Shown here: positions 43,168 through 55,100 of the stretch, in pieces
How positions within the stretch are numbered: position 1 is the first letter of the stretch
Layout: each line of letters opens with the position of its first letter
Origin: Lytechinus variegatus
Lineage: Eukaryota > Echinodermata > Echinoidea > Temnopleuroida > Toxopneustidae
DNA length: 64,000 nt
Reading direction: 5' to 3'
Assembly: GCF_018143015.1 (NCBI RefSeq)
Contig: NC_054758.1
Span: 7,549,501-7,613,500, forward strand
The notes under the pieces: model-generated
What the model was told of the DNA's origin: nothing
The model's input: only the letters and a program-made list of their open reading frames with translations
The model's database searches: none
Translations under genes and position numbers: made by a program

Positions 43168-46100
43168 CTGTGAAGGAAGAATACGATTTTTAAATTATTC
43201 TGGTCTTAAGAAATTAAACATGCAATGCCTGTGTCAATGACAGTCTTTCTGAGACTGTATGATAACATGCATGAGAGGGAAACATGCAACAAGACAAACC
43301 ATTAATGCATTTGAAGAGTAAGAATTGTATTTCCCCTATTTACGGAAAAACAAAATACCATTGTTTGGTGTTCATAATTTTGACAAGTTGAAATAATCAT
43401 CACTTTTACTGTCACTCCAAATTCAACTGGGCCTTTTCAGACCACCCCCCACCCCCACCAACTCCAGTAAAAACTTGCAACCCCCCCTTTTTAAATTGAA
43501 ATCCTTGATCAACCACTGATAGTTTAAAAAAGCAAAATGATAAGCAACTGCCAAGAGGGGAAGGTGAGGAAAGGGGGAGGGGGAATAAGAAGGTAGGAGG
43601 GGGGGTTGGAAAGAAAATACCAATCAAATATTAGTTCTGACCTGATAGAAGCCAAGAGCTGGTAGTGGATACTTCTCACTTGGCACGGCAATGACAACAT
43701 TACCCCTGATGACAGCAGGAGCAAACAAAGAAACAAAGGCCAAGAGAGGGCTCTCTTCAGGACAGATGATACCAACTACCCCAACCGGTTCATGGATCTT
43801 AACAGTAGCTCCGTAAAGAGTGGTCTCCTGTGGATTGTTGAGAGAAAATATAGACAATCACATGCCATCTTCATCATTATCATCGCAGTCATCATCATCA
43901 TCACCTTTATCATTGTCATCATCAGCATGGCCATCATCATGACCATCATCATGACCATCATCATCATTGTCATCATCGTCAGGACTATCATCATGACAGT
44001 CGTCACCATTATCATCATCACAGTCATCATCATCATTACCTTTATCATTGTCATCATCAGCATGACCATCATCATGACCATCATGACCATCATCATGACT
44101 ATCATCATGACCATCATGACCATCATCAGGACCATCATCATCATTTTCATCATCGTCAGGACTATCATCATCATCATCATTACAGTCGTCACCATTATCA
44201 TCATCACAGTCATCATCACCATCATCGTTATCATCATCATCATCATCACCATCATCATCGCTGTCATAGTAATTGTGACTAGCTACCCCAAACGAACAAT
44301 AATTCGCTAGGGACGGTTCTCTGTAATTAGCCAAAATAGTGATATTGTATTGAAAAAAAAATTATAAAAAGTAATTTGTAACTACTGAAGTTTTCCATGG
44401 TGAAGAAGAATAGTGTAGTAGGTTTCATGGTACACCATGTATCTTTCTTGGGCAAGTGTTGGTCTTGAAAAGGACCACCCAATTTTGACGTTTCGACAAG
44501 TTTGTTCTTGTCGTCCTCAGGAGAAAGAAGTAATTCTTATTCTTCATATTGTCAAAATCGTCAAATCATTCTCATCATTATCACAATCATTATCATCATT
44601 ACCATAATCATCATCAGCGTCATCGTCACCATCATCATTACCATCACCATTATCATCAACATCATCATCAGCATCATCATAACACCAAAAACATGGTGAA
44701 ATCCTGGGGCGGTATTCTGAAAACGTTCTTATCTTAATTTTGTTCTTATCTACGTCACTTTCTTAAATTGGTATTCTGAAAACGTTCTTATCTTTTTCTT
44801 ATCTTTTGTTCTTATCTTTGTTCTTATCTTGCTCTCCACCCAATGCTGAGCGCGTAAATTTACAACTCGCGCATATAATACCAAAGCGCGCTAAAAGATA
44901 AGAACAGAATGTAGATAAGTGGTATTCTGAAATCGTTCTTATCTTTTTTCTTTCTTATCTTTCATGATATTTAAGATAATATTTAAGATAGCTAGAGGGT
45001 TATCACATCTCACGATGTCCGCGTTTTTTCTTGCTCAAAATCGATGGCCTCTAGTAGTAACAAGTACCCACAAGTATTCCTCCCACCATTTATTTCATTC
45101 ACCCTTTATTTTGCCCGCCTCTTTTTTCTATCCCTTCTTTCTTTTCCATTTTTATTCCTTTCTATCTGTCTGTCTTTTGTCCTTTCTATCTGTCTGTCTT
45201 TCTTCCTTTCTATCTGTCTGTCTTTCTTCCTTTCTATCTGTCTGTCTTTCTCCCTTTCTATCTGTCTGTCTTTCTTCCTATCTGTCTGTCTTTCTTCTTT
45301 TCTTTCATTCTTCATTTATATCTTTACTTTTGTTCTGTTTGAATCTTTTAATTTCTTTTTTTTTCTTTTGCTTTGTTTCATTTATACTTCATCTTTCTTC
45401 CTTTTTTATTTTCCCTTTTCGTTTTATCCCTTTCTTTTTTTTCTTTACTGAGTCTTTTTTCTGCTTTCCCCCCGTTTCTCTTCCTTTTCTTTCTTTTTCT
45501 TTTTTCTTTCTTTCTTCCTTCACTTCTTTGTAATCTTTATTTTTCTTCCTTATTTTTCTTCCATTCTTTCGTTTTTATACATGCTTTTCCTTTTTTAATC
45601 ATTCATTTCATTTTCCCCCTTTTTCTTCCTTCCCTTTAATAATTCTTAATTTTTCTTATTTTTTTATTTCTGCTTTCTGACACTTTTGTGTCTTTTTTAC
45701 TTTCTTTCTTTTTTTTCTTTATTTTGCTCATTCTTTTTTCGTTCTTTCTTTATTTACTCTTTTTCTTTACTTTCTTTCTTCTCTCTGTCTTTCTTCTATT
45801 AACTTTTTCTTTATTCTTTCCATTGATTTTTTTTCGTTTTTTTTTCCCAACTTTTTATTTTCCCTTTCTTTCTTTCTTTCTTTCCTTCTTTCTTTTTTCT
45901 ATGAATTTACCTTTCTTTCTTTATCTTTTTGTAGTCTTCATATTTGCGTCAAATTTCCTTTCATTTTTTTCTCTCATTTTTATTTCTTTGTTTAATTTTT
46001 TTTCTCTCTCTTCCTTCACTTTTTACATTTTTATTCCCTTTTTTCTCTTTCTTTTTATTTCTTTCTAACTTTCTTTCATTCGTTTTTTTTTAGACTTTTT

Positions 46101-49100
46101 TTCTTTTTCGGTTCCTTGTTAATTTATTTTATCTTATATTAGTTTGACCTTTTCCTATTTTTGTGTGTATTCCTTTTAGTTAATTTCTTTTTTTTTCTTC
46201 ATTTTTGTTCCTTCACTTTATCATAGAAATTGTTCTATTTTTTCTTCCTTTTCCTTCTTTTATTCATTCTATTTTCTTTCTTTTTTGTTTTTGAATTCTT
46301 TTTGCTTGCTTTATTTCGTTTACTCTTTATTTTTTCATTATTTTCTGCTTTGTCCCTTTCATCTTTTTTTTCTGCTTCACTCTGACCCTTTTCTGTCTTC
46401 TTTCTTTCATACCTACTTACTTTCTTTTTTCATATTTTGTTCTTTATTCGTACCTGCTTTATTTACTTTTCTTACTTTTTTTGCACGTGGACGTCTCGAA
46501 ATAATAAAATCAGTCATTGCGTATAAAATGCCTATTTCGCGCAATGCGCCAGAAACGGTGGACGCACAGCGCCCATGATATTCTCTTCACATAAGGAACG
46601 CTTCTATTGGTTAAACTGCCAATATAAAGCGCATTTTGATTGGTAAAATCTTAAAAATGGGCGTGTTGGAGATAAGAAGGGGGCAGTCCTTACAGAGATA
46701 AGAACGCGTTAAGAAGATTTTCAGAATACCGATTTGCAATGATTTTAGCGTCTTCTTATCTCATTGAGATAAGAACAAAGATAAGAACAAAGTTAAGAAA
46801 GTTTTCAGAATACCACCCCTGGTCTTACCTGAACGGTTCCACCGTACTTATCAGCATAGGCTCCCCAGTAGAACAGCCTTTGAATGGACAGATCAACTTC
46901 GTTGAGGGCACTCTTCATATCTTGACCCGTCAACCTAGCGATACCCTGAGCGACTTCTTCCCTCCTCTGTTCAAGGTTTTCAGCCATGTAGTAAACAATC
47001 TGAGCTCGGTTGTGAGCTGCTCGCTTGCCCCAACTTGAATAAGACAGAAAAAATACATATCAATATTATGAAGATAGCCAATTCATCAAGGGCATTACAC
47101 ACATGGTACAATAAGCCAGTTCACAGCTAGCTGATGCGCATGAGCAGTTTACAAATAAATAATGAAGGTGGTTTTAAAATTCACTGACATAAGCATTCAT
47201 GATTTGATAATTTTTCACATTCATTTTAAAACAGTCGTTTCATCACATCCATTGGTATTTGACAATAGCCAAAATAATAGCCAATGTGCCTACAGCAGTC
47301 AATTCTATAAAAAATTTCCAAACTTGTAAAGTCATGGATTTCTCTGTTTCACAGAACTTGTTATGCTAACAAATTTGCTATAGCAGTTAAAAGCTACTGA
47401 AATCCTTCAACCTGATTGGTGGAGTGTAAAATTAAAAAAAAAATTGTGTATGTGTAACGGGACACAGCCGTGTGAAGTTGTGAACTCACCCTGGTGCTGC
47501 CTTGTGAGCTGCTTCCACAGCGTTCCTTACGTCCTTCCTGTTGCTATCGGCGACCAACGCGACAACCTGATTCTCCGCATCCATGACAGGTTTCGAGTAC
47601 ATCCCGTCTGGCCTCTTCTGTGCACCGCCGTAGTAAAGCTTATAGGTACGATCGATGCTGGGCATAGAGAATCCATCAACTTGGACAGTAGAGGGCGCCG
47701 GTGGATTGTCAGTTGGAATGTTGGGAACATGGCTGCCGAAGAGTTTGATGTCCATGTCTACCGTCCCAGGTTTAGTCTTGTTCATCCATGATGGTACTAC
47801 GTATTCATACAGACCCTACCAGGATGGAGAAAGGGGATTAAACAAGATGAGCTTCATGAATTACCAAAAATATCCCAAAACATACAGTCAAAGATGTAAG
47901 TTTCAATTCTGGGCAACTGCCTCTCACACTGACAATGGCTATGCTGGGGACTTATGAGCTTTAAACTAAAGGTATAAGCTTTCCAAATAAGTTTCCTTAA
48001 CAGCCTTCCGAAAGCTATAACAAGGCTTCTAATTTGTACAAATAACATGCAGTGGAAAAGTCAGAAAAAAAATAGAAAAACTTTCTTTCAAAATCTTCTT
48101 TTCCTGCTTCTTTTTATTATTTTTTTAGTAAGGGGCAGGGGGATCCCTTTTTGCACCCCCGCATGGTATTACTCTCACCTGCATATAATATATCAAACAG
48201 TGAATAGAACCGTTACCTACCTCTTTGCCACCATCTCTGCCATATCCACTGTGCCTATAGCCTCCAAAACCAGCCGCTGCATCAAACATATTATGAGCAT
48301 TGACCCAGATAGCACCAGCCTTGATACTCAGAGCTGCTTCCAGTCCGAGGCTGACATTCTCTGTCCAGACACTGCCGGCTAGACCGTAGTTGGTGTTATT
48401 GGCGAGGGCTATGGCTTCCTTGGCTGTGCGGAATGGGAGGACAACCAGGACTGGACCAAATATCTGATGACATGAAAGGTAAATGGAAGTAGTTTGAGAA
48501 AACACTAATTTCACAAGGTCTGTCAAAACAAGACTTAATTTTGACTATCCTGGATTTATATGAATGGGTACCCGGCAGGAGTAATTCCTTGCATGCACTG
48601 AGTGCCGGTGATGGTAGCTCGAGCTAAAGCCGGGGTAATAATAGCAGCGCTTTGTATCCTCTGGCAAAAAGCACTTTATAAATCCAGCTATCATTATTAT
48701 TATTATCTTATTATTACCATTATTATTATTATCATTATCATTATTATATCTGGTAGAGTTACATTACACAAAGTGAACTTTGTGAAATCATAAAATCTAA
48801 GCTGAAAAACAATCACAATGAAGATCACTAAATAACGGTAGCCTATACTGTACATAAAACATATGAAATATAAAAGATAAAAATAATGGATACTTGAACT
48901 TCAGAGGAATCCCAAACCCAAGGAGAATCAATCTCATTGGAAAGAGAAAAGTGAGAGGAGCAATTTAAAGCAGTTTCATAAAAAATCGGTTATATTTTAC
49001 TAGAGTATGAAGTTTGAAGAGTCTTGGAACCACTTCTATAATGATCCTCAAATTAGCACTGACTTCCTGACCTTGACATATGTGGTGCTCAGGAGACAAG

Positions 49101-52100
49101 AAGCGAATTGAAAAATAATGGGGGAAATCTGACAATTTGTGTCCAAATTAAATAGGAAGTTGTCCACAAAAAATGGCCCATTTTGAACCATGTTTGCCAA
49201 TTTGAGGATCCCAATAGAAGGTAAAACAAGACATTTCACAATTCCATACTTCACACCAATTTCAATAAAAATACTTAAAAAATTACCATAATCTTCTCAT
49301 TTTTCTCTTTCTTTTCTGATTGATTCTCCCCTAAGGTTTTGGTTTCCCTAAGTAGCCAATACAAAGCACAGTAATAAAAAAAAATAGAGAAGAACACAAA
49401 TTAAAGGGTGTTGAACATACTTCCTCCATGACGACTCTAGATGATGTCTGAACATTAGTGATGACAGTCGGTGGGTAGTAACATCCTTTCTTTGGTACAC
49501 AATCAGGATTCTGAATGATCTGGGATTTTTAGAAAAAAAACATAGAGATTTGTGATTCCAAGTATGAAGAGAAGTTAAAATATAAGTTTTCAAGGCTATT
49601 TCTTTTAACAAATATCTAAGGGCAGACATTGCAGCCATGCATTCTCATGTATGTATTTTCTTTTGCCATGGCCATTCCACCCTCTGTCCCATTCCTGATA
49701 TTATCTATCCATCCTGTCTTCCTCCAACCTGGCCAGGCCTGAGTCCCGGTGGGCATTTCATAAAGCTGTTCGTAATATACGAATGACATTTCGCAGGACT
49801 GGTAACCCTTTCTCATGCCAAGTGATGCATCCCTAAGTAATTGAGTTAGGACCTACATGTATCATGTTCCAGTCGTGCGTAACTTTACAAACAGCTTTAT
49901 GAAACACGCACCAGTTGCATTAAACTTACTTCTATGGTAACTCTACCACCCAATGGTAACTACCATGGTAACAGTGCTCATCAGCCAATTGAAATCAAGG
50001 ATTTCATTAAAGATACCATTGGATGGCAAAATTACCATGAAAGTTACTTTTATTCAACAGGGACCTGGCCTTCCACTTCACCTTCACCGTTATTCGGACT
50101 AAGCTCAGAAGCACAAATCAATCTTCTGCTTGTGTAGATTTTTTTTCCACCTTTTACTTTTTTTGTGTAGGGTTTGTTTGGTTATGTTTTGTTTGTTCCT
50201 CTTTATTGATTGACCTTGATTTTTTTATTTGGTTTTTCTTTTGTTTTTAATTGTGGGCAAATAAGTTTCTTACTATGTCAATTATATTTTGTCTAATTCC
50301 TTTCGGGGAGGTTATCTAGACTATTTTGGGGGTTTTACTATTTCTTTATTTCCTCTGTTGTTTAAAATGTTAACTTATTGTAAACATATATATTTTATGT
50401 GGAAGACTTTGACATACATTTACATGAATATGGTTTACATTTGCTCAATTATGTATTTTATGAATTTTTATAAAGTGATTTTTAATTGGAAATAAATTAA
50501 TTGAACTGAATTGATCTGGAACCATTGGATAAAACTTACTCCCTCATATGAAATATTTGACAAATGCCTTCAATGAAAACTGAATGCATCCCGGTTTTCA
50601 TATGAAACACTGGCAGATATACCACCTCCCCATATTACCATATCACTAGCAAAAAGAGAGCTTTGGAAAGCTATGAGTGGGATTTAAAAGAGAATAATTT
50701 ACCTCGGCTCCTTCTCTTCTGGCCTCCTCCACGTATTCCTCCACTGTCTTACGCTGTGAGGGGTCGACCACTGCACCCATGTCTACTGATTTATCCAGGG
50801 AGTCACCAAGACGAAGATGCATTATACGTTCTCTGAGCTTTGCCACCATTTTGGCCATGACCGTCTCTTGGACAATAAGCCTTGATCCAGCGCTACATAC
50901 CTACAAGCACAGAGAGATAGTTTCATAGTAAACATGTTGCAGGTATGCTTATAAGACTATCATTGTAATATTCCAAGCTTGCTTCTAAATCAGTAGGTTG
51001 ATAGAAGCCTAAAAACGTTTATATTTGATAATCCTTAACTAGTGACAGTATTCTGTGTTCAATCATATTTTGCTTACAGTTCAACCTATCGTATAAGGAC
51101 AGGTGCCCTTCCGGATAATTAATAAGGGGTTAGTCCAGATACGTCTAAATGAAATTTATTAAGAAGAAATAACATGTAATCCATGCAAATTTGTGTATGA
51201 GTTCATATTTATATAAGAATCTCCCTTCTCCAAGTGATTATTGTAAAATAACAAAATTTAAAATGCGTCCCCAGAATAGAGAGATCTGATTTATAAAGGG
51301 AGGCTGGATAAGAGAGGTCAGACTGCATTCATGAAAAATGATAGGAAATAATATCCTTATTTGAAGTTCAAATCAATTGTACAAATAAAAATTGCATTGG
51401 TAATATAAAAGTTTGGGTAAGTTCAAATCGGTATCAAATCATATCTGATTGTAAAATTGTTATGACGACATTACTAGTGCTGGTTGATATTAAATTTCAA
51501 TGTTAGTTGATTAACGCCAGCAAAATATCGCCATTAACAGGATATATCGCTGAGTCTGAAAATTCATTATAAATATTCATTAAATACACCGCGCTCGTTT
51601 AGCATCCTTCACTCCTGAAGACGGACAGTCAACCTGCCCGAAATGTCAAGTAACCTCTCTTCACTTCAACCTGCTACTTCTCAAACCATCGCTACTCAAG
51701 CCATATTCAGCTCATCTAATCTGGTTTACAGTCCTTTTCAAGACTTCACTCACATTTAAGAAAGACTACTTGTAATTTCCTCTTTTCATCCTATCTCGTC
51801 TTTCAATTTCAATCTTTCTGCCTGTATTTCCTTCCCTTCTTCACATTACACACGGTGAACCATAAACCTTCTCTATGTTATAAACTCCACCATGCAAACC
51901 TACATAGATCATTCATTATCATGTTACATACCTGACCTTGGTTGAACCAGATAGCATCAACAATGCCCTCTACAGCTGAATCAAGGTCAGCTGACTCAAA
52001 GACAACAAAGGGGGATTTCCCTCCAAGCTCAAGGGATAGCTTCTTTCCTGATCCGGCAGTGGCTCGTCTCAAGATCTGACCAACCTACAAAGTCAAATCG

Positions 52101-55100
52101 AATCAAGTCATAACTAAACTAATAAAAATCAAATAAAGTTAAGTCAAAGAAACAGCAACCATCCAGAATAAAAGTTTATATTTCAAGCACAAATTAAAAC
52201 ACTTCAATTAAAATATTTTCTGTTTCTGTTTGTGGTAACTCCCCGTAGGAACTCGGCAAAACAGCATTTTGCTGGTAAACGCCAAGCTGATATATAACCA
52301 ATTACCTATGAAACATTTTACGTCTAGGTTAATCAGCCATAGTGGCTGACGTTATAGACGACAGATATCACTCTCGGGCCTTTTTATCAAAGTGGAGACA
52401 ATGGCAGAGTTAGGATTCGAACTCACAACCTTGCGATTATGAGTCCAATGCTCTAACCACTGGACCACACGACCCTTATTCCAATATCTTTTTTTAAAAT
52501 CTAGAATAAATAATGCTTCTATTCACTCTGAGAAATATGTTTAAATAGGAAAGTAATTACATTACTTTGTATGACCCTAAAATGCTATGGATATCCTCCC
52601 ATTGGCAATGTGAACAAGATCTGTGACGATGCTGCACATATGTACAATTCTCCCATTGGACAATGAAACTTTACCTCCAAAGCATCTCTTTTTGTGCCCA
52701 TTCTAATGATATGACCAAACAATACATCCATGATACATTCTTGTGGAACCGTTTTTCACACCCTCTCATAAAAAAGAACCTCCAATCTTGCAACAAATTG
52801 TAGAAAATTGAAGTAAATATGTACTAAAGTAATGACAAAGTTGTATGTGTTCAACGCAACACATCATGAAAGCATTGCACATAGGAGAATCTACATATCA
52901 TGGCATTAGTGATCTTATTATTCAAATTGTTAACATTCTTATTATTCATTGAATCTTCCCCAAAATTTCATTACTCTATGATCTTTCTGTTTCATATGAA
53001 TTCAACTTGTTAAAAAGGGGTTTCCTTCTTGTTTAAAGGTAAATCGTGTCACTTGCTACAAAAAGATGATCTCACCTCTGTTGATCCTGTGAAGGCCACT
53101 TTATCAACCCTTGGATGAAGAGCCAGCTTACTACCGAATGCACCGTTACCCGTCACGATGTTGAGCACACCGGGAGGCAGCCCTGCCTCTGCGCAGATCT
53201 GGGCGAAGAGAAGGGCGCTGAGACGGGTGTACGTTGCGGGTTTGAGGACCACGGTGTTTCCCATGGCTAAGGCGGGGCACACTTTCCAGATCAGGAGCAT
53301 GAGGGGGAAGTTCCAAGGAACTATGGCACCGACCACACCTAATAAAATAATCACAATAAGTCATGTTAAAGGGAGAGTGAACCGTGTTTGGTCTCTCATT
53401 GACTGTGTGTTATAAATATTTAGTCTTGAAATATATGTTTTTAGATATACATGTATACTAATTCTACAGAGAATAAATTGACCAATAATTGTATTTGTAT
53501 AGAGAAATTAAAATGTTTTGAGAGAAAAAGGAATTATTTGCTACTTGGTAACATAATCATTACGGTATAAATGTATTAAGTGGTTAATTAGCATGTGGGT
53601 CTATATCACTCGACTACAATAGCGTTATGGGTCAGGAAACTGGCCAGGTATGAGGCGTTGAGGACTCGAGATGGCACTATTTGGTTCGTATCTGCTTTAA
53701 CCCTAAAAAGACTGGGGGGCTGATTCAGTCAGTTCTTGTATAGCGCATAACACATTATGAATAACGTCTGTATGCGCTTCCAAAGGACTTGGATATTATT
53801 ACCCTGGCTTTAGCCCTGCATCCTTTTACAGCGCGGTGGCATTTCAAGGAATAAATTCCTGCCTGGTACCCAGTCACCTCTACGCGCTTTCAAAGGACTT
53901 GGATATTACTACCCTGGCTGTAGATCAAGCGTGCTCGGCATTTCAAGGATTAAATTCCTGCCAGGTTGAGTGCAGCACAATGTGGATTAATTCCTTGCTG
54001 GAGGAAACTACGCCATGGCTAAGATTCAAACCCACGACCCTCTGTTTCAAAGTCTGGAGACTAATCCACTGGGCCACAACGCTCTACTATGAAAAATTGA
54101 ACTTACCCACTGGTTTCCAATTGGCCATTTCCGTGTCCATAAGCTCCGCCCATCCAGCATGATGGTAGAGATGACGAATGACAATGGGGATGTCAGCATC
54201 ACGAGTCTCTCTGATTGGTTTACCGTTGTCGAGGGATTCAACCACCGCTATCAGACGATGATGCTTCTGAACATGACGGGCGATACTAATTTCAGAATGG
54301 ATGGCAAAATTAAGAACTCTTATAAATCAACAACTACATATATTATCAGTGCCTAGGCTATGGTAAAGGTTTAGCAATGTAAATCATACTGGGGAATCAT
54401 TACTAAACTCACAAATATGTTGAGAATGTAAGTTTTTTCTCATCCGTTAATTCTTTGTGAAAATTTCAATTTTAGATACAGAGATTTGGAGCATCCTATC
54501 AAGGGGAAATGAAAATCACACAGTGGAATTGGGGCAATTTTGTCCCTGAAATGCTCAAAAAGAGCACAGGAAAACGAAAAAAGGACCCTGAAAAATCCCT
54601 ATTCACTGCAACTAAACATCTCCAATATTGCAGACTTACACAGCAAGTTGTGAAAAGCATTATAAATAGAAAATAATTTTCGCCTGTCAACATAATCATG
54701 AAAGAGAAGTTTTGGCGTATTGTTTTTTTTTTGCTCTCTGATACAGGTCTTATATATTTCTAAATAGTGATGAATAACCAAAGATAACTTAGCATTACCA
54801 CCCACCCCCCTTACCCTTCAGAATGGATTGCTCACCTGTAGATATGCCTTGCTCTCAAATGGCATGGTACATGTAGTTTATACCCCCTGCCCCTCCCTCT
54901 ATACACAGAGGACTGCTCACCTGTAGAAAATGCCTTACCCTTACATGGCTTGGTAGTTTATAACCCGTCTCACCCCCTATGTAAAGATAATTGCTCACCT
55001 ATAGATATGCCTTGCTCTTACATGACATGGGAGCTTACTCCATGAATCGTAGGCTTTGGATGCACAGCTCACTGCCAGCTCGATGTCCTCTTCCTCCCCT

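Noticed and set aside
43776..44334. ORFs of 158-172 codons on both strands
   Set aside because: They are translations of ATC/GAT trinucleotide repeats in an ALDH16A1 intron; residue runs are M/D/H or I/T only.
44964..46578. Several ORFs up to 189 codons rich in F, S and L
   Set aside because: They read through the pyrimidine tract inside the foldback element; low complexity with overlapping frames all open.
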